Positions 53,776 to 61,739 of a DNA stretch of 64,000 bases are shown piece after piece. Positions within the stretch are counted from its first letter, which is position 1, and every line of letters starts with the position of its first letter. The notes under the pieces were generated by a model that saw only the letters and a program-made list of their open reading frames with translations, ran no database searches and was not told where the DNA came from. The position numbers and the translations under genes are program-made. This DNA is from CAWATZ01 sp963784995 (GTDB lineage: Bacteria > Planctomycetota > Planctomycetia > Gemmatales > Gemmataceae), in the NCBI GenBank assembly GCA_963784995.1, contig CAWATZ010000003.1, forward strand, positions 2,418,001 to 2,482,000, given 5' to 3'.

Positions 53776-54846
53776 TCAGAATGAGGAAACGGCACTTCCC
53801 TGCAACTCCCTGCGCGTGGAGCAGGCGTCCTTGGCAGATCGGATGCCGCCTGGTTCTCTGAGCCAGCGGTGCAGTGTGTGCCGGGCGCCGCTGATCCGCC
53901 AGTGGAGCCTGTTGTAGCCGCGTTGAACCGGATAATTGTTGACGTGCGTTGGGCCCTCGATCCAATCGACTGAGCCTTGCAGCGCCGCCATGCCGGCGTA
54001 GGTCAAGGCACTGAAGAGGCCGCGCCCGGCAAAGTCAGAGTGGACAGCCGCAATGCTGTAATGACCAAGCCTGAGTCCGACCTGTGTTTCCAGGGAAGAT
54101 GGTTTCTTCCACACGGAATATCCGGCAATGGCACCATTCACCCGGGCGACCAGTATGCAGTCAGCGTAGCCGTCACAGGATGAGAGGAGCCACTGATGGT
54201 AGACTCGTGTGGCCAGTTCCCCTGTCAGGTGAGGGTCGGCGTGGAAGCGACCGAAGTGGCCGGCGAACGCATTCGCAGCCACCTGCAAGAGAGCTTCGCG
54301 GTCAGCGACCGTTGCAGGTGCAATAGTGCAATCAGGGGGAAGTTCCGGAGATGGGATCGTCGCCAGCGGATCGCGGCGTGAGTCGTGGACGTAGTCCAGA
54401 ACAGTATCCACCAGCACAAACCCCTGCCGTTCCAGTGCGTGAACAGTGGGAGGGTCATCCGAGTACGTCCGGCAAGACAGCAACTCGACACCGCGTTTCC
54501 GGGCCCACCGAAGGACTTCCTGGATCAGCAAGTCGAGGACCTCTGGACGGTGTTTGCTGGCCGGAACAATCAGGTGTTTCAGCACGGCGGCCTTGTGTCC
54601 CAGCACGCGCGTTTCCCAATCTTGCTCTGCACAGACAGCGAGGCCAATCACCTTCTGTCCGTCCCGTGCGACGAATCCCGCGCTGGAGGCACTGGCGAGT
54701 GTATCCCCCACTTCGGTCAACCACAAGTCGATGATCGGAAAGGAGGGTGGCAGAGAGAGCGTCTGATAAGGTTTACAGGGACTGAGCACCAGGACAGAGC
54801 GAAGTTGATCGCACTGGTCAGACTTGATGGAACTAACAGTCGGCAT
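53776..54846 (-). CDS. GNAT acetyltransferase, WecD-like
   Basis: 356 residues from ATG 54846 (GAGG nine bases upstream; an earlier ATG at 54891 is possible). The C-terminal half (about 190-330) has LLQVAANAFAGHFGRFHADP, VYHQWLLSS and the acetyl-CoA loop SDFAGRGLFSALTYAGM, like the dTDP-fucosamine acetyltransferase WecD. The N-terminal half (about 40-180) is another GNAT-like module. Located immediately before wecE in transcription, it probably N-acetylates the amino sugar that WecE makes. Confidence 0.8.
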   Translation of the reverse strand: MPTVSSIKSDQCDQLRSVLVLSPCKPYQTLSLPPSFPIIDLWLTEVGDTLASASSAGFVARDGQKVIGLAVCAEQDWETRVLGHKAAVLKHLIVPASKHRPEVLDLLIQEVLRWARKRGVELLSCRTYSDDPPTVHALERQGFVLVDTVLDYVHDSRRDPLATIPSPELPPDCTIAPATVADREALLQVAANAFAGHFGRFHADPHLTGELATRVYHQWLLSSCDGYADCILVARVNGAIAGYSVWKKPSSLETQVGLRLGHYSIAAVHSDFAGRGLFSALTYAGMAALQGSVDWIEGPTHVNNYPVQRGYNRLHWRISGARHTLHRWLREPGGIRSAKDACSTRRELQGSAVSSF

Positions 54847-54912
54847 CGATGAGGACCTCGGTTCGAGCCCAGAGAGGAGAACGAATGTCATTCCTTGGAA
54901 GAGGCGGTGGGA

Positions 54913-55809
54913 TCAGGTCGGCCGGCGCAGCACGGCCAGGATCGACGTTCCCCAGGGAAAAGGCAACCAGTGACCCAGCGGTGTCTCCGCAGCGAAGATG
55001 GTCGTGAGCAGCTTGCCCAGCAGGGGATGTGGCAGACGATGGGATCGCTCGATTTCCTGCCAGGGATCCGACGTCTTTTGCCAGAGACGCTTGAGGGCTT
55101 GCAGGAAACGACTGGCGAGCAGAAGTGGGCTGAGCAAAAACATGAAATACCGACAGTCCAACAACTCCAGACCAGTTGCCGCAGCGAGTTGGTGAAAGTC
55201 GCGCCTGGCATATCTGCGCTGATGTCCCACGAGCGCATCATTGTGCGTCCAGAACAGTTGCAATGCCGGTGTGGTGACAAAGAGGAGACCACCGGGAGCG
55301 AGCGTCTCGCGAATCCGCAGCAGGGCCTCGCAATCGGCAGGTACGTGTTCGAGCACGTCGAGGAGGAAAATCACATCCCAGTGGTTCCGCCAGGGCAGGT
55401 CGAAGATGTCGGCCTGGTAGCGACTGACCGTCGGGGGAAGACACTCATCCGCACACGTCAATGCTTCCAGGGAAGAATCAGCCAGGGCGACCTCGGCGAC
55501 CGGGAACCAGAGTCGTTCGAGCAGATAGGCCAACCAGCCGCCACAGCCTCCACCGAGGTCAAGGACCGAGTACCCCTCGGCACGAGGCCGGACACGATTC
55601 AGTTGCCGGCGCACACCCTCCAACAGAAACCGATGGCGGCCGCGATACCAGAAATGCTCGGCCTGCATCTGCCGCAACAGATGGAAACCTCGGCTGTCGT
55701 ATTCGTCTTCTCGATGCAAAACCGGGGATGGAGATACGTGAATGCCTTTTTGGACCTGGGAGGGGCTCCAGGGCCGGCGCATGGGAGGCGAGCAGCTGGG
55801 TTGGGTCAT
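54913..55809 (-). CDS. Class I SAM-dependent methyltransferase
   Basis: 298 residues. Motif I VLDLGGGCGGWLAYLL, then VIFLLDVLEHVPADCEALL and GGLLFVTTPALQLFWTHNDALVGHQRRY, a layout usual in methyltransferases of cell-surface glycan clusters. A hydrophobic C-terminal segment (YFMFLLSPLLLASRFL) suggests membrane contact. Start overlaps the stop of the glycosyltransferase gene (ATGA). Confidence 0.87.
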   Translation of the reverse strand: MTQPSCSPPMRRPWSPSQVQKGIHVSPSPVLHREDEYDSRGFHLLRQMQAEHFWYRGRHRFLLEGVRRQLNRVRPRAEGYSVLDLGGGCGGWLAYLLERLWFPVAEVALADSSLEALTCADECLPPTVSRYQADIFDLPWRNHWDVIFLLDVLEHVPADCEALLRIRETLAPGGLLFVTTPALQLFWTHNDALVGHQRRYARRDFHQLAAATGLELLDCRYFMFLLSPLLLASRFLQALKRLWQKTSDPWQEIERSHRLPHPLLGKLLTTIFAAETPLGHWLPFPWGTSILAVLRRPT

Positions 55810-56804
55810 GAACAGACACTCCGGGATTCTGTTACCGGGGAGAACTGGAACGGCTCAGCCACTGTGCGGACGGATCGCCTTGCCGTGATCCCGCCGAGCT
55901 GGCGGATCACGTACTGGGGTTTGCGATTCATGTTGAGGTGCATCCTGCCGAGATATTCGCCGATGATACCCAGGCCGAGCAGATGCAAGCCGCCCAGGCA
56001 CAAGATAACGATCATCGTTGAGGTGTAGCCAGGCATGATGTAATTCAAAAGGAGATATTGCACCAGGCAGTACGTGGCGAGAACGAAGCCCAGGACGGAT
56101 GCTGTGAACCCGCAAATGGAGGCCAGTTGCAGCGGGAACAGTGAGAAGTTCGTAAACAGGTTAAGAGCGAGCATGATGAGCTTGCGCAGGGAGTAGCCAG
56201 ACGAGCCCTGGAGCCGTTCATGGTGCTCGACCTCGACCTGGCCAACTCGTTGTGTATTCCAGCCCAGAAGACCATCAATAAACGTGAAATTCAGGTCATA
56301 ACTGAGGATGCTTTGCGCCAGTTCCCGTCGGAGGGCACGGAAAGACGTAATGCATACGGAGGTCTTGAAGATAAAGCGGAACAAAGCGGTGACAAGGCAC
56401 GAACCCACGCTCCGCCAACCGGCATGCTGTTTACGCCGGTACGCTCCGTAGACAAGGTCAAGCTGTTGTGTCTCGAGATGATGCAAGAGCTTGACGATCT
56501 CCTCAGGAGGATGCTGCAAGTCATCGTCCATCGTGACAAAGATCCGTCCGCGAGCATGGCGGAAGCCACACATGATGGCATTGTGCTGTCCATAATTACG
56601 CATCAACTGAATCGCATGAACGCGCTCTGGATCGCGTGCCTGGAGCTGCTGCAACACCTCCCAGGAGTGGTCCTTGCTGCCGTCTTCAACGAAGATGACT
56701 TCGTAAGTGAGCTGAGTAGCAGCCAGAGCCAACGTTAAGCGTTCCATCAGCCGAGGAAGCATCTTGGCCGAACCGTGGACTGGAACGATGATCGACAGGT
56801 CCAT
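55806..56804 (-). CDS. Family 2 glycosyltransferase, polyprenyl-phosphate type (DPM1/ArnC-like)
   Basis: 332 residues; GGAG seven bases before the ATG. GT-A domain: LSIIVPVHG, FVEDGSKDHSW, VTMDDDLQHPPEEI with the metal site, SFRALRRE. Two C-terminal helices (SICGFTASVLGFVLATY, MIVILCLGGLHLLGLG) and the GEYLGRMHLN ending are typical of enzymes that load a sugar on polyprenyl phosphate. It would feed the large membrane transferases of the cluster. Confidence 0.94.
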   Translation of the reverse strand: MDLSIIVPVHGSAKMLPRLMERLTLALAATQLTYEVIFVEDGSKDHSWEVLQQLQARDPERVHAIQLMRNYGQHNAIMCGFRHARGRIFVTMDDDLQHPPEEIVKLLHHLETQQLDLVYGAYRRKQHAGWRSVGSCLVTALFRFIFKTSVCITSFRALRRELAQSILSYDLNFTFIDGLLGWNTQRVGQVEVEHHERLQGSSGYSLRKLIMLALNLFTNFSLFPLQLASICGFTASVLGFVLATYCLVQYLLLNYIMPGYTSTMIVILCLGGLHLLGLGIIGEYLGRMHLNMNRKPQYVIRQLGGITARRSVRTVAEPFQFSPVTESRSVCS

Positions 56805-56957
56805 GCGTTATCTCCAGGGCCGCTTGCGACATGATCGACTGCAATACGTGGACCAGACCGTGAAGTGAAGCACAGCGAATTCGTCATCACCAGCCTCTTG
56901 AGCAGAGGCTGAGAAGAGAAATCTATCACAGGCGAGTTCATTTCACCAGAGCATTCT

Positions 56958-59267
56958 TCAGGGCCCTGGCTGGGATGCAGGTGGGTTGGTTCGGCAAAGC
57001 TCCTTGAGTTTCAGCGCCTTCATGTCCAGGTAATCGAGGATGCGACCGTACGGGTTGCGGAATGGCCCATTGGCGAAGCGAAGGCGGACCTGGAGTGAGC
57101 CGGAGAAAAGCAAGCCCGCTTGCAGTAAGTTGACACGAACCAGTCGAGGTTCGTCCTCTGCCTGCTGGAGAGGTTCGAGCTCCAGGCAGTGGCTGTATTG
57201 CACTGGAAGAAGCAGCAGCGACGTGCCCGGGCTGGTTGCCTCAATCAGCGCATGTCCCTTGTGCATCGTCAACCGGACTTTCTTGGCTGGGACAAGCGGC
57301 CCTGGCAGCGGCACGGTCACCAGAGCTTCCGAGTGAAAATCAAAACCAGGTTGCTCCAGCTGGGCCAGGCTTTCCTGGGCTGTGGAGACAACGCGCAGCC
57401 TGGTAGGAGAATAACAACTGAGGTTCGGATCGCCAAGTTCGTAAAGATGGTAAACTCTGTGGCTATTTGGAATCTGGTAGGACTGGACAAGCCGTATCCC
57501 GGACTGGGAAACAGGGGACACCTCGGAAGCCCAGGCAGGCTCGAGAAAGTCCGTTACGAGAAAACGAATCCCCAGACTGCGCAGATACGCAGGCCGCGGC
57601 CGGGTCATCACGATCACGCTCCGCAATTGCTTGTCCTGGGGCCGGGAGAGCAAGCGGGAAATGGCAGCGTAATACGATGGTGTCATGAACTGATTGTATT
57701 CGTAGAGCGTTGGAATGCCGAAAGACCAGAACCCCAGCGCCCGATGATCATTGCCGGACCCGGTGAGACTACCGCCGTCAGCGCCGATCATGTCGGTGAA
57801 ATTGACACTTCCCGGTTTGTCCTTGTAGCCAGCGAACGTGGCGACGCCGCCTTGAAAAACGCAGCCAGGAACTAACTGAACCTCACTCAGGAGAGTCTGG
57901 ACAATGGGAGTCTGGTGGAGCGGGTAAGCGAGGCGGCAAGGCTCAGGTGCAGGTTTCACCATGCTCGACCAGACAAGACACGCCAGGGGCAGAACCAGAG
58001 AAACCAGAGGAAAACGACTTGAGACCAATCCCGGCATGATTCGCCGGAACCAGCCCAGCGCTTGTCTGAGGACGGCGCACACCAGCAAGGAAAGAAAAAG
58101 ACTGCAGAACGGCCAGAGACAGATCTCGAAATAGAGCGGCGAGGGACCAACATACGTTGGAACCCACCAGACGATGACCAGGCCGCTCACGATCAAACCC
58201 AGACTGCAAACCAAGGTGACACTCGCGAGGCTGCGGATGATAGGTAATGCACGGTAGCTGGCGAGCAGCATGCCGCAGCTGGCGCCGAACACGAGCACAG
58301 GACCGAAACAGCCAAGCTCGATGCCGTGGAAAACAACGGAAATCCAGATACGATCTACACGCAGGTTCTCCAGTTCGCCTGTAAAGAATGTCGGGCCGGA
58401 GTAGAGGTAGTTCCCCAGGACGTAGGGGGCCACGGTTGGTGCCAAGACAAACAGCAATAGAATCAGGGCACCGAGACGGATTCGACGCTGTCGCTTTGGT
58501 CCCGGAATCAAGACCCCTAGCGACAGCAAGCTCAGCACAGGGACGATGAGAACAGGCATCCAGGGGGATGAAACGAAAGCCCAGAGCAATACTACCAGGG
58601 CAAGCAAAGCGCAGGCGACGGAACGAATCCATCCTGCTTGCCCAACCTGCCAGAACAGGCCGATTGTGAGACTCACGATCGCGGCACCCTCAATAAATTG
58701 CGGACACAAGCTGGAAATCGGGTAGAGGAGAGGGATTGGCGTGAATGGGAACGCCAGCAGGGTCAGCAGCCAGGCCGCACCATAGCCAACCGACGCTGAT
58801 AGGCCGAGCAGTCGCGCGAGCAACAGCAAGGCCAGGAACGTTTCTATCGCCATGATGGTGTAGACCAGAACGGGACCGGCTTCACCTCTGCCCAGGTGCG
58901 CTGCCACAGCATACCCCGGAGAGAGTCGCGAATTGACGGCAATAAAACCATTTCCCAGGGCCTGGAATGGATTCAAACTCAACCACGGGCGCAGCGGCAT
59001 CCAGGTGTGCTGCAGCTTGATCATCGTGCGGTAATAAGAGCCATCGTAACCAAGAAACAAGCGGTCGCGATGCCAACGAAACAACACGAGGCAACACAGC
59101 AGTAACAGCACCACGTGCAGAGCCAGGACGCGAAATCGATAGCCCCCATCCTGTTCATCGGCAGGTTTCGGTGGTAAGGAAGACACACTTCTTGCTGACT
59201 GCCGGCCGAGCAATTCACCAGGAAACATGACACGGCGTGGTAGGCCGTTGGAGCAAAGCGCAGTCAT
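56958..59267 (-). CDS. Large multi-membrane protein, putative glycan-assembly protein
   Basis: 769 residues from ATG 59267 (GGAG seven bases upstream; other starts at 59300 and 59228). First helix LALHVVLLLLCCLVLF, about twelve more to residue 450, then a soluble domain of about 300 residues. RLFLGYDGSYYRTMIKL after the first helix has the acidic residue expected at the first outer loop of GT-C enzymes, but the family is not recognised. In layout it matches the 41339-43617 product (membrane core plus outer tail). First gene of the minus-strand glycan run. Confidence 0.65.
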   Translation of the reverse strand: MTALCSNGLPRRVMFPGELLGRQSARSVSSLPPKPADEQDGGYRFRVLALHVVLLLLCCLVLFRWHRDRLFLGYDGSYYRTMIKLQHTWMPLRPWLSLNPFQALGNGFIAVNSRLSPGYAVAAHLGRGEAGPVLVYTIMAIETFLALLLLARLLGLSASVGYGAAWLLTLLAFPFTPIPLLYPISSLCPQFIEGAAIVSLTIGLFWQVGQAGWIRSVACALLALVVLLWAFVSSPWMPVLIVPVLSLLSLGVLIPGPKRQRRIRLGALILLLFVLAPTVAPYVLGNYLYSGPTFFTGELENLRVDRIWISVVFHGIELGCFGPVLVFGASCGMLLASYRALPIIRSLASVTLVCSLGLIVSGLVIVWWVPTYVGPSPLYFEICLWPFCSLFLSLLVCAVLRQALGWFRRIMPGLVSSRFPLVSLVLPLACLVWSSMVKPAPEPCRLAYPLHQTPIVQTLLSEVQLVPGCVFQGGVATFAGYKDKPGSVNFTDMIGADGGSLTGSGNDHRALGFWSFGIPTLYEYNQFMTPSYYAAISRLLSRPQDKQLRSVIVMTRPRPAYLRSLGIRFLVTDFLEPAWASEVSPVSQSGIRLVQSYQIPNSHRVYHLYELGDPNLSCYSPTRLRVVSTAQESLAQLEQPGFDFHSEALVTVPLPGPLVPAKKVRLTMHKGHALIEATSPGTSLLLLPVQYSHCLELEPLQQAEDEPRLVRVNLLQAGLLFSGSLQVRLRFANGPFRNPYGRILDYLDMKALKLKELCRTNPPASQPGP

Positions 59268-59587
59268 GGGAAGACTCCACCGATTCAAAGCTAAGGACAT
59301 GAGTCAAAGCGCGGCATCATCGGGCTGCCGCGTCAGCGCAGCGTGCAAAGCCGGAAACACCAGGTGGGTTCAGCTACTGGAGCATGATAGGAGGAAGTAG
59401 TCTCTCGTCGTGCGGCTGAGGAAACCGAGGTCCACTTTGCAGAGAGTGGGCCAAGGCATCCCAGTACTGAGTACGCAGTACTGGAATGCACCTGTGAGTT
59501 CAGTTTCGTCCAGCCATTCACTGGACGCGCGAGCCCTATAACATCTTTTCTGGCGAAGGACAAGTCGGTTCCCACGGCGGGACTGGT

Positions 59588-60070
59588 TCAGCTCCAGCGT
59601 GCTTGTGGCTTCTGCTTCCAGAGCCAGATGATCCAGTCCACGTTCTTCGGCTCGCCTCCGAAATCCTTGAGCCGGGTCATTAACTGGCCGCGATGATGCT
59701 GCGAGTGCATCGCTACTTGCACCAGCGCATCGGCAATCGTGAGAATGCAGGGAGGATCGGGGAACCAAGGGATTCGCACAGTTCGTGACAAGGATTCCGG
59801 TTGCAGCCCGGCCATGAACTCGCGCATGGCGGCGTGGCTCGTCTCGGCTCGCGCCTTCAACGCCTCGAACGAGGCGGGAGGGCCGCTCGGAGGTCCACCG
59901 GGGGCTTCGCCGCGGAAAATCGCCAGGAACCCGCTCTGCACCCCGATCACGTGGCCGACTCGCTGACGCATTTCTTCGTGATCGCGTGCGGGTGATTTCG
60001 CCCAGGCGTGGAAAAAGACCGCGTTGGCCCATTCGGAGTGCGCCATCAGATCACGCAAGAAAGTGAGCAT
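59588..60070 (-). CDS. DinB-like metal-binding four-helix protein
   Basis: 160 residues from ATG 60070, preceded by GGAGG. DinB/YfiT-type histidines: HSEWAN near the start and HSQHHRGQLMTRL in the last helix. The family includes bacillithiol- or mycothiol-dependent transferases and damage-induced proteins; the role here is unknown. Confidence 0.88.
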   Translation of the reverse strand: MLTFLRDLMAHSEWANAVFFHAWAKSPARDHEEMRQRVGHVIGVQSGFLAIFRGEAPGGPPSGPPASFEALKARAETSHAAMREFMAGLQPESLSRTVRIPWFPDPPCILTIADALVQVAMHSQHHRGQLMTRLKDFGGEPKNVDWIIWLWKQKPQARWS

Positions 60071-60127
60071 TGGTGATTCCTCCCGTTTGAATTGTGACGG
60101 TTCTCTGCTTTCAGTTCTACTCGGCAC

Positions 60128-61726
60128 TCAATGCTTTGGCGTCCGTCCCGGAGCGGCCGCAACACCCTTGTTTTTCAGCCGGGCCTCGATGCGCTTGCCA
60201 AGGGCGTCGGCGGCCAGCGACATCACCAGGTACAGCGCCGCGGCCGCCAGCAGCATCTGGCCGTACAGGAACGTCGCTTTCCCCGCGGTACCGGCAACAA
60301 AAAGCAACTCCGCGACGCCCACCACGCTGACGATGCAGCTATCCTTGAGCATCGAAATGAGGTCATTCAAGACCGGCGGCAGGATGATGCGCAGACTCTG
60401 CGGTAGGATGACGTGGAAGAAAGCCTGCCGCTCGCTCAGGCCCAGGGCCAGGGCGGCCTCGCGTTGCCCTTTGGGCACCGCCTCCAGGCCAGCCCGGTGA
60501 ATCTCGGCCTCGTAGGCGGAATAGTTGGCCACCAGGCACAGGACGCCGACAGCAAAGGCCGGCCAGGTCAGCAGGTTGATCCCCCAGTGCAGCACCTTCT
60601 CGTCCAGCCACTCGCCCAGGAGCGGCAAGGTGAAGAAGATCACGTAGACCTGCACCAGCAGCGGCGTGCCGCGGATCACCTGGATGTACACCTGGGCCGG
60701 CCAGGCCAGCAGCCGCCATCCCGAACGGACCATCACGGCCAGCACCAGGCCCAGGATCAGAGCCAGCGGCATGCTGAGCGCAGTCAGCAGCAGCGTGACT
60801 CCCGCTCCCTTGAGCAAGGCCAGACTCAGCTTGCCCAGCGCTCGAACCGTCAGCCGATAACCGGGGCGGGCCAGTTCGTTCTCCTCTTGCGGTTGGCCCT
60901 TCACGATCCCGAGCGGCTCCTGGCGATCGCTCCAGATGCCCCAGCGCTGATACAGCTCGCCGAGTTCCCCACTCGACTTCATCTCTTCGAGATGGTGGTT
61001 GATCTCGTCCTGCAGGTCAGTCTCGCCCTGACGGACCGCCCCGGCATAGACGCCAGGGCTGAACAGTTCGGGCAGGTTGTGAAGTTCGCTGTCGCTGCCG
61101 GCATAGTAGTTCGCGATGATCGACTCGCAGACCACGGCTTCGACCCGCCCTGCCTTGAGGGCCTCGTACGGCTTGAGGGAATCGTCGAATTCGATCAGCT
61201 GCTCGCCGGTCCAGCCAAGCTTCTTGAGGCTGTCAATCGAAGCCGAGCCGTTGAGTACGGCGATCTTTTTCCCCTTCAGAGCGCGTCCCAAGTCCGGATA
61301 CGCCTGGACATCGCTGGCCCGGACGGTTGCTTGCTGAACGAACCGGAAGTAGGGCGTCAAGAAGGCCACCCGTGTCTTGCGTGCCTCGTTGACCTCCAGA
61401 CCGTTGAGGACCAGATCGATTCGCTTCGCTTGCAGACTGGGGACCAGCGAGGTCCAGTCCATGCGGACCAGTTCGGGACGGACCTTCATCCGCCGGGCCA
61501 GCCGCTCGACCAGCTCCACCTCGAAGCCGACAATCTCGCCCGGGTCATCGGGAGCATTGAAGCAGAAGGGCGCCCCGCCGCTGGGATCAGCTCCCCAGCG
61601 TAACACTCCCTCAGCGCGAATCCGCTCCAGCGTGGTCCTCGGCGCAAGCGGTGCGCTCAAGGGCCGACCACAGCCAGACCCAAGAGCCAGGCTGCTCACC
61701 AGCACCAGGGCCAGGACGCACTTCAC
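60128..61726 (-). CDS. Fused amino-acid ABC transporter: substrate-binding lipoprotein plus permease
   Basis: 532 residues from a GTG at 61726 (GGAGG, 7-nt spacing). Lipoprotein signal ending LALGSGC (Cys19), a SBP_bac_3 domain to about 270 (VLRWGADPSGGAPFCF, GFEVELVERLARRM, IDLVLNGLEV), then a permease with five helices and the EAA-type loop EIHRAGLEAVPKGQREAALALGLS (outline). This is the known SBP-permease fusion of polar amino acid uptake. No ATPase gene is adjacent within the window. Confidence 0.92.
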   Translation of the reverse strand: MKCVLALVLVSSLALGSGCGRPLSAPLAPRTTLERIRAEGVLRWGADPSGGAPFCFNAPDDPGEIVGFEVELVERLARRMKVRPELVRMDWTSLVPSLQAKRIDLVLNGLEVNEARKTRVAFLTPYFRFVQQATVRASDVQAYPDLGRALKGKKIAVLNGSASIDSLKKLGWTGEQLIEFDDSLKPYEALKAGRVEAVVCESIIANYYAGSDSELHNLPELFSPGVYAGAVRQGETDLQDEINHHLEEMKSSGELGELYQRWGIWSDRQEPLGIVKGQPQEENELARPGYRLTVRALGKLSLALLKGAGVTLLLTALSMPLALILGLVLAVMVRSGWRLLAWPAQVYIQVIRGTPLLVQVYVIFFTLPLLGEWLDEKVLHWGINLLTWPAFAVGVLCLVANYSAYEAEIHRAGLEAVPKGQREAALALGLSERQAFFHVILPQSLRIILPPVLNDLISMLKDSCIVSVVGVAELLFVAGTAGKATFLYGQMLLAAAALYLVMSLAADALGKRIEARLKNKGVAAAPGRTPKH

Positions 61727-61739
61727 GGTCAAGCCTCCG

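Noticed and set aside
59301..59587. Possible small gene between the glycan locus and the DinB gene
   Set aside because: Only short frames without start signals or recognisable sequence; treated as intergenic.
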